Source: an uncultured Verrucomicrobiae bacterium (GTDB lineage Bacteria > Verrucomicrobiota > Verrucomicrobiia > Limisphaerales > UBA1096). From it: DNA of 64,000 nt. A program made the translations under genes and the position numbers. The DNA lies in the NCBI GenBank assembly GCA_937770485.1, contig CALJHX010000020.1, forward strand, positions 1 through 64,000. The letters are read 5' to 3'. Numbering within the stretch: the stretch's first letter is position 1; the number at the start of each line of letters is the position of its first letter. Positions 52,784 to 60,535 of the stretch are shown here, in pieces. The notes under the pieces are model-generated. The model did not search any database, had not been told where the DNA came from, and saw only the letters and a list, made by a program, of their open reading frames with translations.

Positions 52784-53166
52784 CCGGCTTGATTTTTTAG
52801 ACTCTCAAGCTTGGCCCGGGCAGCGCCGCGCCGGGCTTCCGCATCATGAACCACGTCGCTCAAAGAGCGGGAAACACATTCCTCCAAAAGTTTTTCCGGA
52901 GGCATCGCACTCGCCTCGGAGGCGGCGATTAACATTTCAACAGACTGCTCTGAAAGAGTCCAGTCGCCCACGAAGGCCTGAGGCTCTGCTGATTTTTTCG
53001 TCGGCTGATCCGAGTCGGGATTGACCACCGTTCGGATGGCGCTCCGGACGAGGCCAACCATTTGTTTGCCCTCCTTGTTAGCGAACGACTTGACCTCGCT
53101 AATCAACTCTCTGGGTGCCCAGGAGCCGGATTTCCCTGCGTCACTTGGTTTGGTGTCTTTGCTCAC
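52777..53166 (-). CDS. Small protein of unknown function downstream of hprK
   Basis: The 129-residue product is hydrophilic: WAPRELISEVKSFANKEGKQMVGLVRSAI, then a variable middle and LSEQSVEMLIAASEASAMPPEKLLEECVSRSL, ending in a Lys/Ala helix. ATG 53166 overlaps the hprK stop (ATGA), so the two genes are translationally coupled and may act together. No family is recognised. The 3' end overlaps moeA tail to tail. Confidence 0.6.
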   Translation of the reverse strand: MSKDTKPSDAGKSGSWAPRELISEVKSFANKEGKQMVGLVRSAIRTVVNPDSDQPTKKSAEPQAFVGDWTLSEQSVEMLIAASEASAMPPEKLLEECVSRSLSDVVHDAEARRGAARAKLESLKNQAGH

Positions 53167-54134
53167 TTGTCGCTGGACTTGCCCGAGGTCATCGAAGCGA
53201 TCAATCGATCGTTCAGTTCACGTGCCGGGTTATATCCCAATGCACTCAGCTTGGTGCTGAGGGCGGCCACCTCAATCAGGCGTGCCAGATTTCGGCCCGG
53301 CCGGACCGGGATGCTGATTTTTCTCACCTTAATCCCGAGGATTCTCATGTGATCCTCATCCATGCCAAGCCGGTCGATATCCTTGACGTCCTTCCATGCC
53401 TTGAGAGAGATCACCAAGTCCAACCGTTTTTCCGTTCGCACACTCTTGGCACCGAACATGGCTGCGACATTGATGATGCCAATGCCGCGCACCTCCATGT
53501 GGTTTCGGGCCAACTCCGAACTGGTGCCAATGATTTCGCGGCCATCGAGCAGCGTCATTTTAGTGACATCATCAGAGACCAGGCTATACCCCCGCTCGAT
53601 TAACTCCAGCACGGTTTCGCTCTTGCCGATGCCGCTCTCGCCACAAATAAGCACCCCGACCCCGTGAACGTCCACCATGCTGCCCTGGGTGGTCTCGCGC
53701 GGCGCAAAAAGTAAATCCAGTTCTATCGTGGCCAAGTTTACGAATCGCATAGTCACCATCGGCGTGTGAAAAACAGGTACATCAACCTCGTTGGCGATTA
53801 TCTTGAGTTCCCGGTCTATCCGCAGGTTTCGAGTGAAAACGATGCATGGAATCTTATACGAGCAAAGCTTCCTATAGCGCTTGATGCGGTCCCGCAACGA
53901 TAGCGACTTGAGGTAATAGGCCTCCGCGTTGCCGATCACTTGGATGCGCTTGAAGGCGATATATTTCGTGAAGCCAGCCAACGCTAGGCTTGGGCGGTTG
54001 ACGGTCGGCTCGATGATCGCCCGCCCCAAGCCGTTCTCCCCGGCGACCAGCCTCATTTCCAACGGCTCAGCCTGTTCCCTGAAGAATCGCTCGGTCGTGA
54101 CCTTTTCGCGCGTGGGTTTTCTCTTCGTCGCCAT
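53163..54134 (-). CDS. hprK: HPr kinase/phosphorylase
   Basis: ATG 54134 gives 323 residues, normal for the family. The Walker A is CGESGIGKSETVLELIERG, the regulatory block is YSLVSDDVTKM, and the HprK signature MEVRGIGIINVAAMFG is followed by the phosphorylase loop region IPVRPGRNLARLIEVAAL. The N-terminal domain (LALAGFTKYIAFKRIQVIGNAEA) is complete. It phosphorylates and dephosphorylates Ser-46 of HPr-type proteins. No HPr or PTS gene is in the window. It lies one base after lptB, replacing the rpoN/ptsN genes usual at that place in Proteobacteria, so it may serve a regulatory PTS. Confidence 0.92.
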   Translation of the reverse strand: MATKRKPTREKVTTERFFREQAEPLEMRLVAGENGLGRAIIEPTVNRPSLALAGFTKYIAFKRIQVIGNAEAYYLKSLSLRDRIKRYRKLCSYKIPCIVFTRNLRIDRELKIIANEVDVPVFHTPMVTMRFVNLATIELDLLFAPRETTQGSMVDVHGVGVLICGESGIGKSETVLELIERGYSLVSDDVTKMTLLDGREIIGTSSELARNHMEVRGIGIINVAAMFGAKSVRTEKRLDLVISLKAWKDVKDIDRLGMDEDHMRILGIKVRKISIPVRPGRNLARLIEVAALSTKLSALGYNPARELNDRLIASMTSGKSSDK

Positions 54135-54135
54135 G

Positions 54136-55737
54136 CTATAAATTGAACTCGGGGCCAAGATAGATTTCCCGTGCGACGGGATCGTCCACGAGAAGCTCCG
54201 CCTTGCCCTCGCACCGAACGTCCCCCTTGTGAATGATATAGGCGCGGTCGACAAGCTTGAGTGTCTCGCGGACATTGTGGTCGGTGATGAGGATGCCCAT
54301 CCGCCGCTCCTTGAGCTTGCGCAAAATCTTCTGCACCTCGTATACCGCGATCGGGTCAATCCCGCTGAACGGCTCGTCGAGTAGCAGCATCCGCGGGCTG
54401 GTCACCAAAGCCCGGGTAATCTCAAGCCGACGCTTCTCGCCGCCGCTCAGCGTGTAAGCCTTGCTCCGGGCCAAGGGGGTCAAATCGAGTTCCTCGAGCA
54501 GCGACTTGAGACGGGCCTTTTGCTCCAGCTTGTCGGAGGTGCAGACCTCGAGGATCGCCAAAATATTCTGCTCCACCGTCAACTTGCGAAATACTGACGG
54601 TTCCTGCGTCAGGTAGCCAATGCCCAACCGCGCCCGCTGGTGCATGGGCAGGTTGCCGATCGACTTGCCCTCGAACACAACCTCGCCCTCTTCCGGCTTC
54701 ACCAGTCCGACGATCATGTTGAACGAGGTCGTCTTGCCCGCGCCGTTCGGGCCCAGCAGGCCGACGATCTCACCCGGCGACACGGAGAACGTCACGCCAT
54801 TGACCACACGCCGTTTTTTGTACGCCTTGGCCAAGCCCTTTGCCTCGAGCAAACTCATCGTGTCCCTGCTTCTCATCTCGCCCTGTTTTTTGGTTCCCTC
54901 GAGCATTTTTGCGATCGTCTTCGGGCTCAGCGTCATCTTCCAGCGGCCGGTTGCCTTGAGCCGCTTGGTTTGTTGATCAAACACAACCTCCCTGCCGCGC
55001 AACTCTCCCTCGGCGGTCTTCAGCACCGGGTCGCCTGTCAGGCGCAACAACCCAGTGCCAAGGTTGTAAATCGCCGCTTGGCCAAGCGCAACCACCTCCG
55101 CGCCCTCCAACCGCGTCCGGATCTCCACACTCGGCTTGCCAGTCAAGCGCATCGTCTCATCCGCCGTGGAATAAACCAAGCGGTCGGCCACGTACCGCAT
55201 CGCGTTTTCGCCGGTCGTTGATACGTCCAAGTCGCCGGATGCATCCAGCGAAACCAAGCCCGCACCCTCCGGGTCGGTTCCGACCACAACATTTTGAGCC
55301 AGAACCCTCAACCCTTCGTCGCCGCTCAACACCACGTTGCCGGTGAACGTCGCCGAGTCCAACCCCTTGGCCTCCTCAGCCTGCCGGTACTCGAACGAAT
55401 CGCACACAATCAACAGCGGCTCGCCGCTTGGTTCCGTTTTGGCCGGCAACAGAAACCGGCCGTCACCCTTGGGTTGGGGTAGCTGCATCTTCACCCTTCC
55501 GCTCGCCCGGAAGACTCCGTCGTCCGGCGACAATTCGACCGAGCGCGCCTCGCCACTTTGCGCTCCCAGCTTCCATTTGGGTTCGCCCCGCAACTGAATT
55601 GTTTTTTGCACCAAGTCGTAAGTCGCCGTCTGCGCCGTGAGTTGATCCCCTCCCTGAGCAAGCTTGACGCCGACTTCGGCGTTTACGGATTCCCGCCCCC
55701 GCCACCCTTGGCCAAGCGCACGTTCAAAAAACTGCAT
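54136..55737 (-). CDS. lptB: LptA-like (OstA) domain fused to LptB, LPS-export ABC ATPase
   Basis: The single 533-residue frame has an N-terminal OstA/LptA-type beta region (residues 1-280: ATYDLVQKTIQLRGEPKWKL, GLDSATFTGNVVLSGDEGL, LLRLTGDPVLKTAEGELRG). The 240-residue ATPase then starts at an internal ATG (54858). LptB motifs are GLLGPNGAGKTT, LTQEPSVFRKLTVEQN, YTLSGGEKRRLEITRAL, LLLDEPFSGIDP and LITDHNVRETL. The join RSRDTMSLLEAKG has no stop, so either a true fusion is made or LptB starts at the internal ATG. LptA works in the periplasm and LptB in the cytoplasm, so separate translation is more sensible. The 5' end overlaps the preceding ORF. Confidence 0.85.
   Translation of the reverse strand: MQFFERALGQGWRGRESVNAEVGVKLAQGGDQLTAQTATYDLVQKTIQLRGEPKWKLGAQSGEARSVELSPDDGVFRASGRVKMQLPQPKGDGRFLLPAKTEPSGEPLLIVCDSFEYRQAEEAKGLDSATFTGNVVLSGDEGLRVLAQNVVVGTDPEGAGLVSLDASGDLDVSTTGENAMRYVADRLVYSTADETMRLTGKPSVEIRTRLEGAEVVALGQAAIYNLGTGLLRLTGDPVLKTAEGELRGREVVFDQQTKRLKATGRWKMTLSPKTIAKMLEGTKKQGEMRSRDTMSLLEAKGLAKAYKKRRVVNGVTFSVSPGEIVGLLGPNGAGKTTSFNMIVGLVKPEEGEVVFEGKSIGNLPMHQRARLGIGYLTQEPSVFRKLTVEQNILAILEVCTSDKLEQKARLKSLLEELDLTPLARSKAYTLSGGEKRRLEITRALVTSPRMLLLDEPFSGIDPIAVYEVQKILRKLKERRMGILITDHNVRETLKLVDRAYIIHKGDVRCEGKAELLVDDPVAREIYLGPEFNL
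55075..55088. repeat. HIP-like palindrome CGCTTGGCCAAGCG
   Basis: Perfect 14-base copy inside the OstA-like part. Core copies also occur at 54826-54835 and 55707-55716, so three lie within 0.9 kb. In this frame it is read as LGQA. Confidence 0.9.
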
Positions 55738-56822
55738 TGCAACCGTCCTTCGCCACGGGTCAATCGAACCGCGCCGATGTATCTCGCGAAGCCGATGTTC
55801 TCCTCGGTCGGAGACTGAAACAAAAAAATATTGGAGTGGATTTCGAGCAACCGACCTTCGACGGCCTTCGACGGCTCCTTTTTCCGCCCCTTAAAATCCA
55901 GAAATCCCCCCTCCCCCTTGGCGCCCGCCGGGAGTTTCATGTAAACATCCCCCTCGGCGTTCACGGTTTGCGAGTCGCGATGAATCATCAGCAGATTGGC
56001 CCGACCGGATCGCTCGCTCATCGTCCAGTTTGGGTTGCCCTTGAGCACAATCAAACCGGAGAGCAGGTCGTAGTCAGCCTGCTCGCTGGTGGTTTTGATT
56101 TGCTCAGCTTGCAGCACCACACTGCCAGCCGCGCGGATCTTTTGTACCTCCCAGTCGTCCTCCCTCATGCCAACCGCAATCGAGTCGCTGCTCAAGGTGC
56201 CGTCGGCATCCTTCACCAAAACCGAGCCGCTAAAAAGCGCTTGGCCCGGCTCGAGTTCAAATTGGCGCGAAGTGATTTGAAGCAACTCCGGCTCGCCGCT
56301 GGGTGTATCCGTTTTTTGCTGAGCTTGACCAAACGGCAGGCGGCTTTTTTTGTCCAGCCTGGCTTCGACGCTGCCGAACACTCTCAGCGTCGGCCCGGCT
56401 AGGTTCCCGGAAAAGCCGACGCCCTTGAGTTGCATCTGACCATCGCCCGTGGAGAGCGAGAGTTCGCCGGGCGAACGGATTGTTTTTTTGTCCTGATCGT
56501 AAAAGCACTCGCTGGCGGTGAAGACGAGATTCGTTTTCCCATCGTCGGTGACTGTGACCAACCGCGGGTCGGTCAACGTCAACGTGCCGTCCACCAAAAC
56601 CGAATCGGTGCCAGTGAGGATGGAGGTGCGGAGACTGTCAGCAGACTTTTCAGTGATGCGAAACTGCCCGGTGCTCGCCGGTGTCTGGCCAAGAGTCTGG
56701 CTTGGCTTGGCGGCAACAAGACACGCCACAAAAACCGGGATCACCCATTGCGCCTTCGACAACACGACTGCGGCGAGTGTGAAATCGACGCGAGGCCTTG
56801 CAAAGGTTTTACTGCGCGCCAT
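55683..56822 (-). CDS. LptC/LptA-like (OstA) periplasmic protein
   Basis: The 379-residue product has an N-terminal membrane anchor or signal (VIPVFVACLVAAKPSQTLG). Repeated OstA-type strands follow (LVDGTLTLTDPRLVTVTDDG, FTASECFYDQDKKTIRSPGE, ANLLMIHRDSQTVNAEGDVY, EENIGFARYIGAVRLTRGEG). It ends at LAKGGGGGNP. The next ORF, in another frame and overlapping by 55 bases, continues the same domain type (SVNAEVGVKLAQGGDQLTA). A one-base shift in the G-rich run near 55690-55703 would join them. They should belong to the LPS-export bridge. lipA starts 9 bases upstream of this gene's start. Confidence 0.75.
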   Translation of the reverse strand: MARSKTFARPRVDFTLAAVVLSKAQWVIPVFVACLVAAKPSQTLGQTPASTGQFRITEKSADSLRTSILTGTDSVLVDGTLTLTDPRLVTVTDDGKTNLVFTASECFYDQDKKTIRSPGELSLSTGDGQMQLKGVGFSGNLAGPTLRVFGSVEARLDKKSRLPFGQAQQKTDTPSGEPELLQITSRQFELEPGQALFSGSVLVKDADGTLSSDSIAVGMREDDWEVQKIRAAGSVVLQAEQIKTTSEQADYDLLSGLIVLKGNPNWTMSERSGRANLLMIHRDSQTVNAEGDVYMKLPAGAKGEGGFLDFKGRKKEPSKAVEGRLLEIHSNIFLFQSPTEENIGFARYIGAVRLTRGEGRLQCSFLNVRLAKGGGGGNP

Positions 56823-56831
56823 CGAAAAAAC

Positions 56832-57719
56832 TCATGCCTTGGACGGCAGTTCGAATTCGTCCGCATGGTACGAGCTGCGAACCATCGGCCCGCTGGCCAC
56901 GTGCCGGAAACCCATCTCCCGCGCCCTGGCCCCATACTCGTCGAACTTCCCCGGCGTCACGTACTCCACCACCGGCAAGTGGCAGCGGCTCGGCTGCAAA
57001 TATTGGCCAAGCGTGAGGATGTCGCAATTGGCCAAGCGCAGGTCGGCCATCGCCTCGAGTAGTTCCGACTCCGTCTCGCCGAGGCCAAGCATCAAGCCGG
57101 ATTTGGTGTAAATCGTTCCGCCGCTCCACGCCTTGGCCTTGCGCAGCACCGTGAGCGACCGGTCGTACTCGGCCCGCGACCGCACAGCCGGCGTCAATCG
57201 CCGCACCGTCTCGAGGTTGTGGTTGAAAATATCCGGCCTGGCATCGAGCACCATTTGCAGCGAAGCGTCCTTGTCCAGAAAGTCGGGGACGAGTACCTCT
57301 ATGACGATGCCGGGATTCTGACGGCGCACCGCCTCGATGGTCGCTCGAAAGTGGGCAGCCCCGCCATCAGCCAAGTCGTCACGCGCGACGGCAGTGATGA
57401 CAACGTGCTTGAGTTTCATCCGGAACGTCGCCTCGGCGACCCGCTCCGGTTCGTCCCCCTCGAGTGGCAGCGGCTTGGCGGTGTTCACCGCGCAAAACCC
57501 ACAGGCACGCGTGCAGCGGTCGCCGGCGATCATGAACGTCGCAGTGCCCTTGCTCCAGCACTCCCAGTGGTTCGGGCACTTGGCACTCTCGCAAACCGTG
57601 TGCAGGTTCAACTCGCCAAGCAAACTGCGCGTCCGCGTGAAAGCACTGCTACTTGGCAGCTTCAATCGGAGCCATTCAGGAATGCGTTTGCGTTTTTGAA
57701 GTGTGACCGTATCAGGCAT
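56832..57719 (-). CDS. lipA: Lipoyl synthase
   Basis: The 295-residue radical-SAM enzyme has the auxiliary iron-sulfur cluster cysteines CESAKCPNHWEC, the radical SAM motif CTRACGFC, VNTAKPLPLEGDEPERVA, ITAVARDDLADGGA, PDIFNHNLETV, KSGLMLGLGE and the C-terminal RSSYHADE, where the Ser completes the auxiliary cluster. It inserts sulfur into octanoyl-protein lipoyl domains. It is encoded in a run with the glutaredoxin-like gene and the LPS-export genes. Confidence 0.95.
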   Translation of the reverse strand: MPDTVTLQKRKRIPEWLRLKLPSSSAFTRTRSLLGELNLHTVCESAKCPNHWECWSKGTATFMIAGDRCTRACGFCAVNTAKPLPLEGDEPERVAEATFRMKLKHVVITAVARDDLADGGAAHFRATIEAVRRQNPGIVIEVLVPDFLDKDASLQMVLDARPDIFNHNLETVRRLTPAVRSRAEYDRSLTVLRKAKAWSGGTIYTKSGLMLGLGETESELLEAMADLRLANCDILTLGQYLQPSRCHLPVVEYVTPGKFDEYGARAREMGFRHVASGPMVRSSYHADEFELPSKA

Positions 57720-57731
57720 TTGTTTAGATCG

Positions 57732-58037
57732 CTAACTGAGTTCGTTCCAAAATTGCGCCAACTCGGACGCCCCGAAGTCGGCTAGCATCTCTCCGTCGAC
57801 CTCGATCACAGGGGCGCTGCTCTGGCCGCTCAGCCGCACCATCTCGTCCCAAGCGGCGCGGTCGGATGTCACGTCGAGCGAGATGTATTTGATCTTGTTG
57901 CGGTCAAGCCACTCCATTGCCTCATCGCACCAGCCGCAGAAGGGCTTAATGAAGAGTCGAACTGTCGTGGGTTGATACATGCCCTTGGCCTTGGCCGAAG
58001 CCACTTTGCGGCCAAAGCCAAGCCAGCGCAATATCAT
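57732..58037 (-). CDS. Glutaredoxin-like thiol-redox protein
   Basis: The frame gives 101 residues from ATG 58037 (ATG 57980 gives a tighter domain). VRLFIKPFCGWCDEAMEWLD contains the CGWC active site. KIKYISLDVTSD, the cis-Pro loop SGQSSAPVIEVDGEML and ADFGASELAQFW complete a thioredoxin fold. It probably reduces disulfides or delivers iron-sulfur clusters; being 12 bases upstream of lipA, the latter is attractive but unproven. Confidence 0.82.
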   Translation of the reverse strand: MILRWLGFGRKVASAKAKGMYQPTTVRLFIKPFCGWCDEAMEWLDRNKIKYISLDVTSDRAAWDEMVRLSGQSSAPVIEVDGEMLADFGASELAQFWNELS

Positions 58038-58075
58038 GCGTCACTCACCGCTGTGATGAGGGTGGCATCCATCGG

Positions 58076-59620
58076 TTACAGGGTTGGGCCGAGCATCCAC
58101 GGGGCGAACTCCTCGTCGCCCATGCCGGCGAGTTCGCTCTTGGTTTTTTCGCCACCGGCAACGGCGAGAATCTTGTCGTAAATCCGTCGGCCAACCTCCC
58201 CGACCGTCTCAGTGCCATCGAGAATCGTGCCGGCGTTGATATCCATATCCTCCTCCATCCAGTTGTACATCGGGGAATTGGTGGCGACCTTGATGCACGG
58301 CGACGGTTTGCAGCCATACACGCTACCGCGCCCGGTGGTGAACACGCCAACGTTGCAGCCGCCGCTGACGAGGCCGGTCATGCTTACCGGGTCGTTGCCG
58401 GGCGTGTCCATGAAACACAAGCCCTTGGCCTCGATCGGCTCGGCATAGTCGTACACGGCAGATAACGGCGCCTGCCCTGCCTTGGCCACCGCTCCGAGGC
58501 TCTTTTCAAAAATCGTGGTCAAGCCACCATCCTTGTTTCCCGGCGAAGGGTTGTTGTCGATCGTTGAGCCAAATAACGCCGTGTGATCCTCCCACCAGCG
58601 AATCTGCGACACAAGTTTCTCGCCGACTTCGTGGGTCACCGCACGGCGAGTGAGCAGATGTTCCGCGCCGTAAATCTCGGTGGTCTCGCCAAAGACGGAG
58701 GCCGCACCCTGGCGCACGAGTTCGTCGGAGGCGACGCCAAGCGCCGGGTTGGCCGAGATGCCGCTGTTGGCGTCGGAGCCCCCGCAGTTCATTGCCAAGG
58801 CCAGCTTATCGACGGGTTGCATGGTGCGATTGGCTGCGCTGATTTTGGGTAGCATTTCCTCAACTGCCTTGACCGCCGACTCGACGGTTTTGCGGACGCC
58901 GCCGGTCTGTTGGATGGTTAGAAACGTGGGAGCCTGCTCACCGTCCCGCAGTCGGTCGAGGCGATGCTTTTTCACCAAGCCGGGAATTTGGTTCACTTCG
59001 CAGCCAAGGCCGACCAACACATAACCGCCGATGTTCGGATGGCGCGCCATCCCCGCGATGACACGCTGCAACAACTCGTGGCCGTGATTCGGATCGTAGC
59101 TACAACCGCCCTTGTGCGTAAAGGCAACCACACCATCGACGTTGGCAAAATCGCTTTTGAAATCGCTTAATCGGAAGTGATCAGCCACATAACGGGCAAC
59201 CGATGCCGAGCAGTTCACGCTCGAAAGAACAGCGATATAATTGCGTGTCCCCGCCCTGCCGCCGGGACGAGCGTAGCCAAGAAAAGAATCCTTATCCCCC
59301 TCCAAAGCTGGCAGTTCGGTCATCTCCTCGCAAAACCCATAGTCCCGGCCGACTGCTTTCAAAACAACGTTGTGTGTATGTACCCAATCGCCGGGCTCGA
59401 TATCCGTTTTTGCAAAGCCGATGATCTGGCCATACTTCACCAACTCATGCCCGGCACTGATCGACACCAAGGCAACCTTGTGCCCTCCCGGAATGGTTTG
59501 CCTCAAATCAATGCGACTATCACTCACAGCCACTGAAGTGCCGCCTTTCAACGTACGCCGTGCTGTGGCGACATTGTCGCGTTGATTCAGAACAATGAAA
59601 TCGGTTGCATAATCGGCCAT
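58076..59620 (-). CDS. Altronate dehydratase family (UxaA-type, SAF plus catalytic domain)
   Basis: The 514-residue product has an N-terminal SAF domain (about residues 10-95: DNVATARRTLKGGT, GHKVALVSISAGHELVKYGQ, GDWVHTHNV). The UxaA core follows: YARPGGRAGTRNYIAVLSSVNCSASVA, FTHKGGCSYDP, HPNIGGYVLVGLGCEVNQI, AMNCGGSDANSGISANPALG, ETTEIYGAEHLLTRRA, DNNPSPGNKDGGLTTIFEKSLG and GCNVGVFTTGRGSVYG. It would dehydrate altronate or a related aldonate such as galactarate in hexuronate breakdown. It fits a polysaccharide-degrading lifestyle. Confidence 0.9.
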   Translation of the reverse strand: MADYATDFIVLNQRDNVATARRTLKGGTSVAVSDSRIDLRQTIPGGHKVALVSISAGHELVKYGQIIGFAKTDIEPGDWVHTHNVVLKAVGRDYGFCEEMTELPALEGDKDSFLGYARPGGRAGTRNYIAVLSSVNCSASVARYVADHFRLSDFKSDFANVDGVVAFTHKGGCSYDPNHGHELLQRVIAGMARHPNIGGYVLVGLGCEVNQIPGLVKKHRLDRLRDGEQAPTFLTIQQTGGVRKTVESAVKAVEEMLPKISAANRTMQPVDKLALAMNCGGSDANSGISANPALGVASDELVRQGAASVFGETTEIYGAEHLLTRRAVTHEVGEKLVSQIRWWEDHTALFGSTIDNNPSPGNKDGGLTTIFEKSLGAVAKAGQAPLSAVYDYAEPIEAKGLCFMDTPGNDPVSMTGLVSGGCNVGVFTTGRGSVYGCKPSPCIKVATNSPMYNWMEEDMDINAGTILDGTETVGEVGRRIYDKILAVAGGEKTKSELAGMGDEEFAPWMLGPTL

Positions 59621-59641
59621 GAACGCGACAAAGAGTTAGCA

Positions 59642-59680
59642 AAAAAAAAGCCCGCCGTTAAGCGAGCTTTCTTGGGAAAT
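59642..59680. terminator. Imperfect terminator hairpin
   Basis: On the minus strand, aaagctcgcttaacggcgggcttt is followed by a long T run. The stem has a bulge, so strength is moderate. It would end the upstream secreted-protein gene. Confidence 0.55.
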
Positions 59681-59694
59681 TCTCGGAAGCTCAA

Positions 59695-60357
59695 TCAGGG
59701 AGCGTTGTAGCGCGCGGGGTCGATACCGGGAGTCGCGGTGACCGGAGTCGGGGCCGTAGACGGGAAAGTGATGCCGGCATCAGCCACAGAACCATCGGCA
59801 CCCAATGCTGCAATCGGGGAACCCACCGTGGTGATAGCACCCTTCGAATCCGAACTGCCCCCAGCGAGTACTGCTTGATTCACTGTCCTGAACAGAGACG
59901 GCACAGCGGCAACAACTGAGTTGTAAACCATTTGATGCTTCTTAGCATTCGTGGCCTTTAAGAGCGCGACTGTAATCTTGTCGATCTCGGCCGGCGCAGC
60001 TTTCGCGGCGGCTTTGGCAATCTCCCTGGTGTATTGTGGGGTCAACTTGACCGCCTCTGCCGCAATGTCAGCCGCTGCATCAGGCACCAGACCGCAAACG
60101 AAACTTACCACCGAAACACAAACTGCCGGTTTTTTGGCAACAGCAACCCGCAACACCTGCATCGCGGTCTCGGCCTTATCGACCTTCTTTGCCTTCGCCA
60201 CCAATGAATTAGCGATGTAAGGCATCTCAGCACCGGGTGCATTTGAAAACGCAGCTTTAATAGCGTTTTTGTCTACAGCCGCATTGACCGAAGTCAAAGT
60301 TCCTCCAAAAGCAATAGCCACTGCTATGCCGACAAATAACCGTGTGTTCTTTTTCAT
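59695..60357 (-). CDS. Secreted Ala/Val-rich protein of unknown function
   Basis: The 220-residue product has a signal peptide (LFVGIAVAIAFGGTLTSVNAA) and a helical middle (NSLVAKAKKVDKAETAMQVL, EAVKLTPQYTREIAKAAAKA). The C-terminal region is low in complexity and rich in Pro/Thr/Gly, ending DPARYNAP. Similar secreted proteins are common in Verrucomicrobia, with unknown role. It stands alone between a terminator and a divergent gene. Confidence 0.65.
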   Translation of the reverse strand: MKKNTRLFVGIAVAIAFGGTLTSVNAAVDKNAIKAAFSNAPGAEMPYIANSLVAKAKKVDKAETAMQVLRVAVAKKPAVCVSVVSFVCGLVPDAAADIAAEAVKLTPQYTREIAKAAAKAAPAEIDKITVALLKATNAKKHQMVYNSVVAAVPSLFRTVNQAVLAGGSSDSKGAITTVGSPIAALGADGSVADAGITFPSTAPTPVTATPGIDPARYNAP

Positions 60358-60535
60358 GATTGAGTTGTTAAAGTCTCTTACCGCGAACGGGTGAGGAGTC
60401 TCTGCAGAGCTCGAGTAACTGTCAACCCGAAAAAAAAACTTTTTTAACTTTTATTTCTAACTCAAAAACAGCCGATTTCCCTTTAATTAAACTAAAAACG
60501 CCTCATATTGTTCGTTACGTAACCTTGTAGATCAT

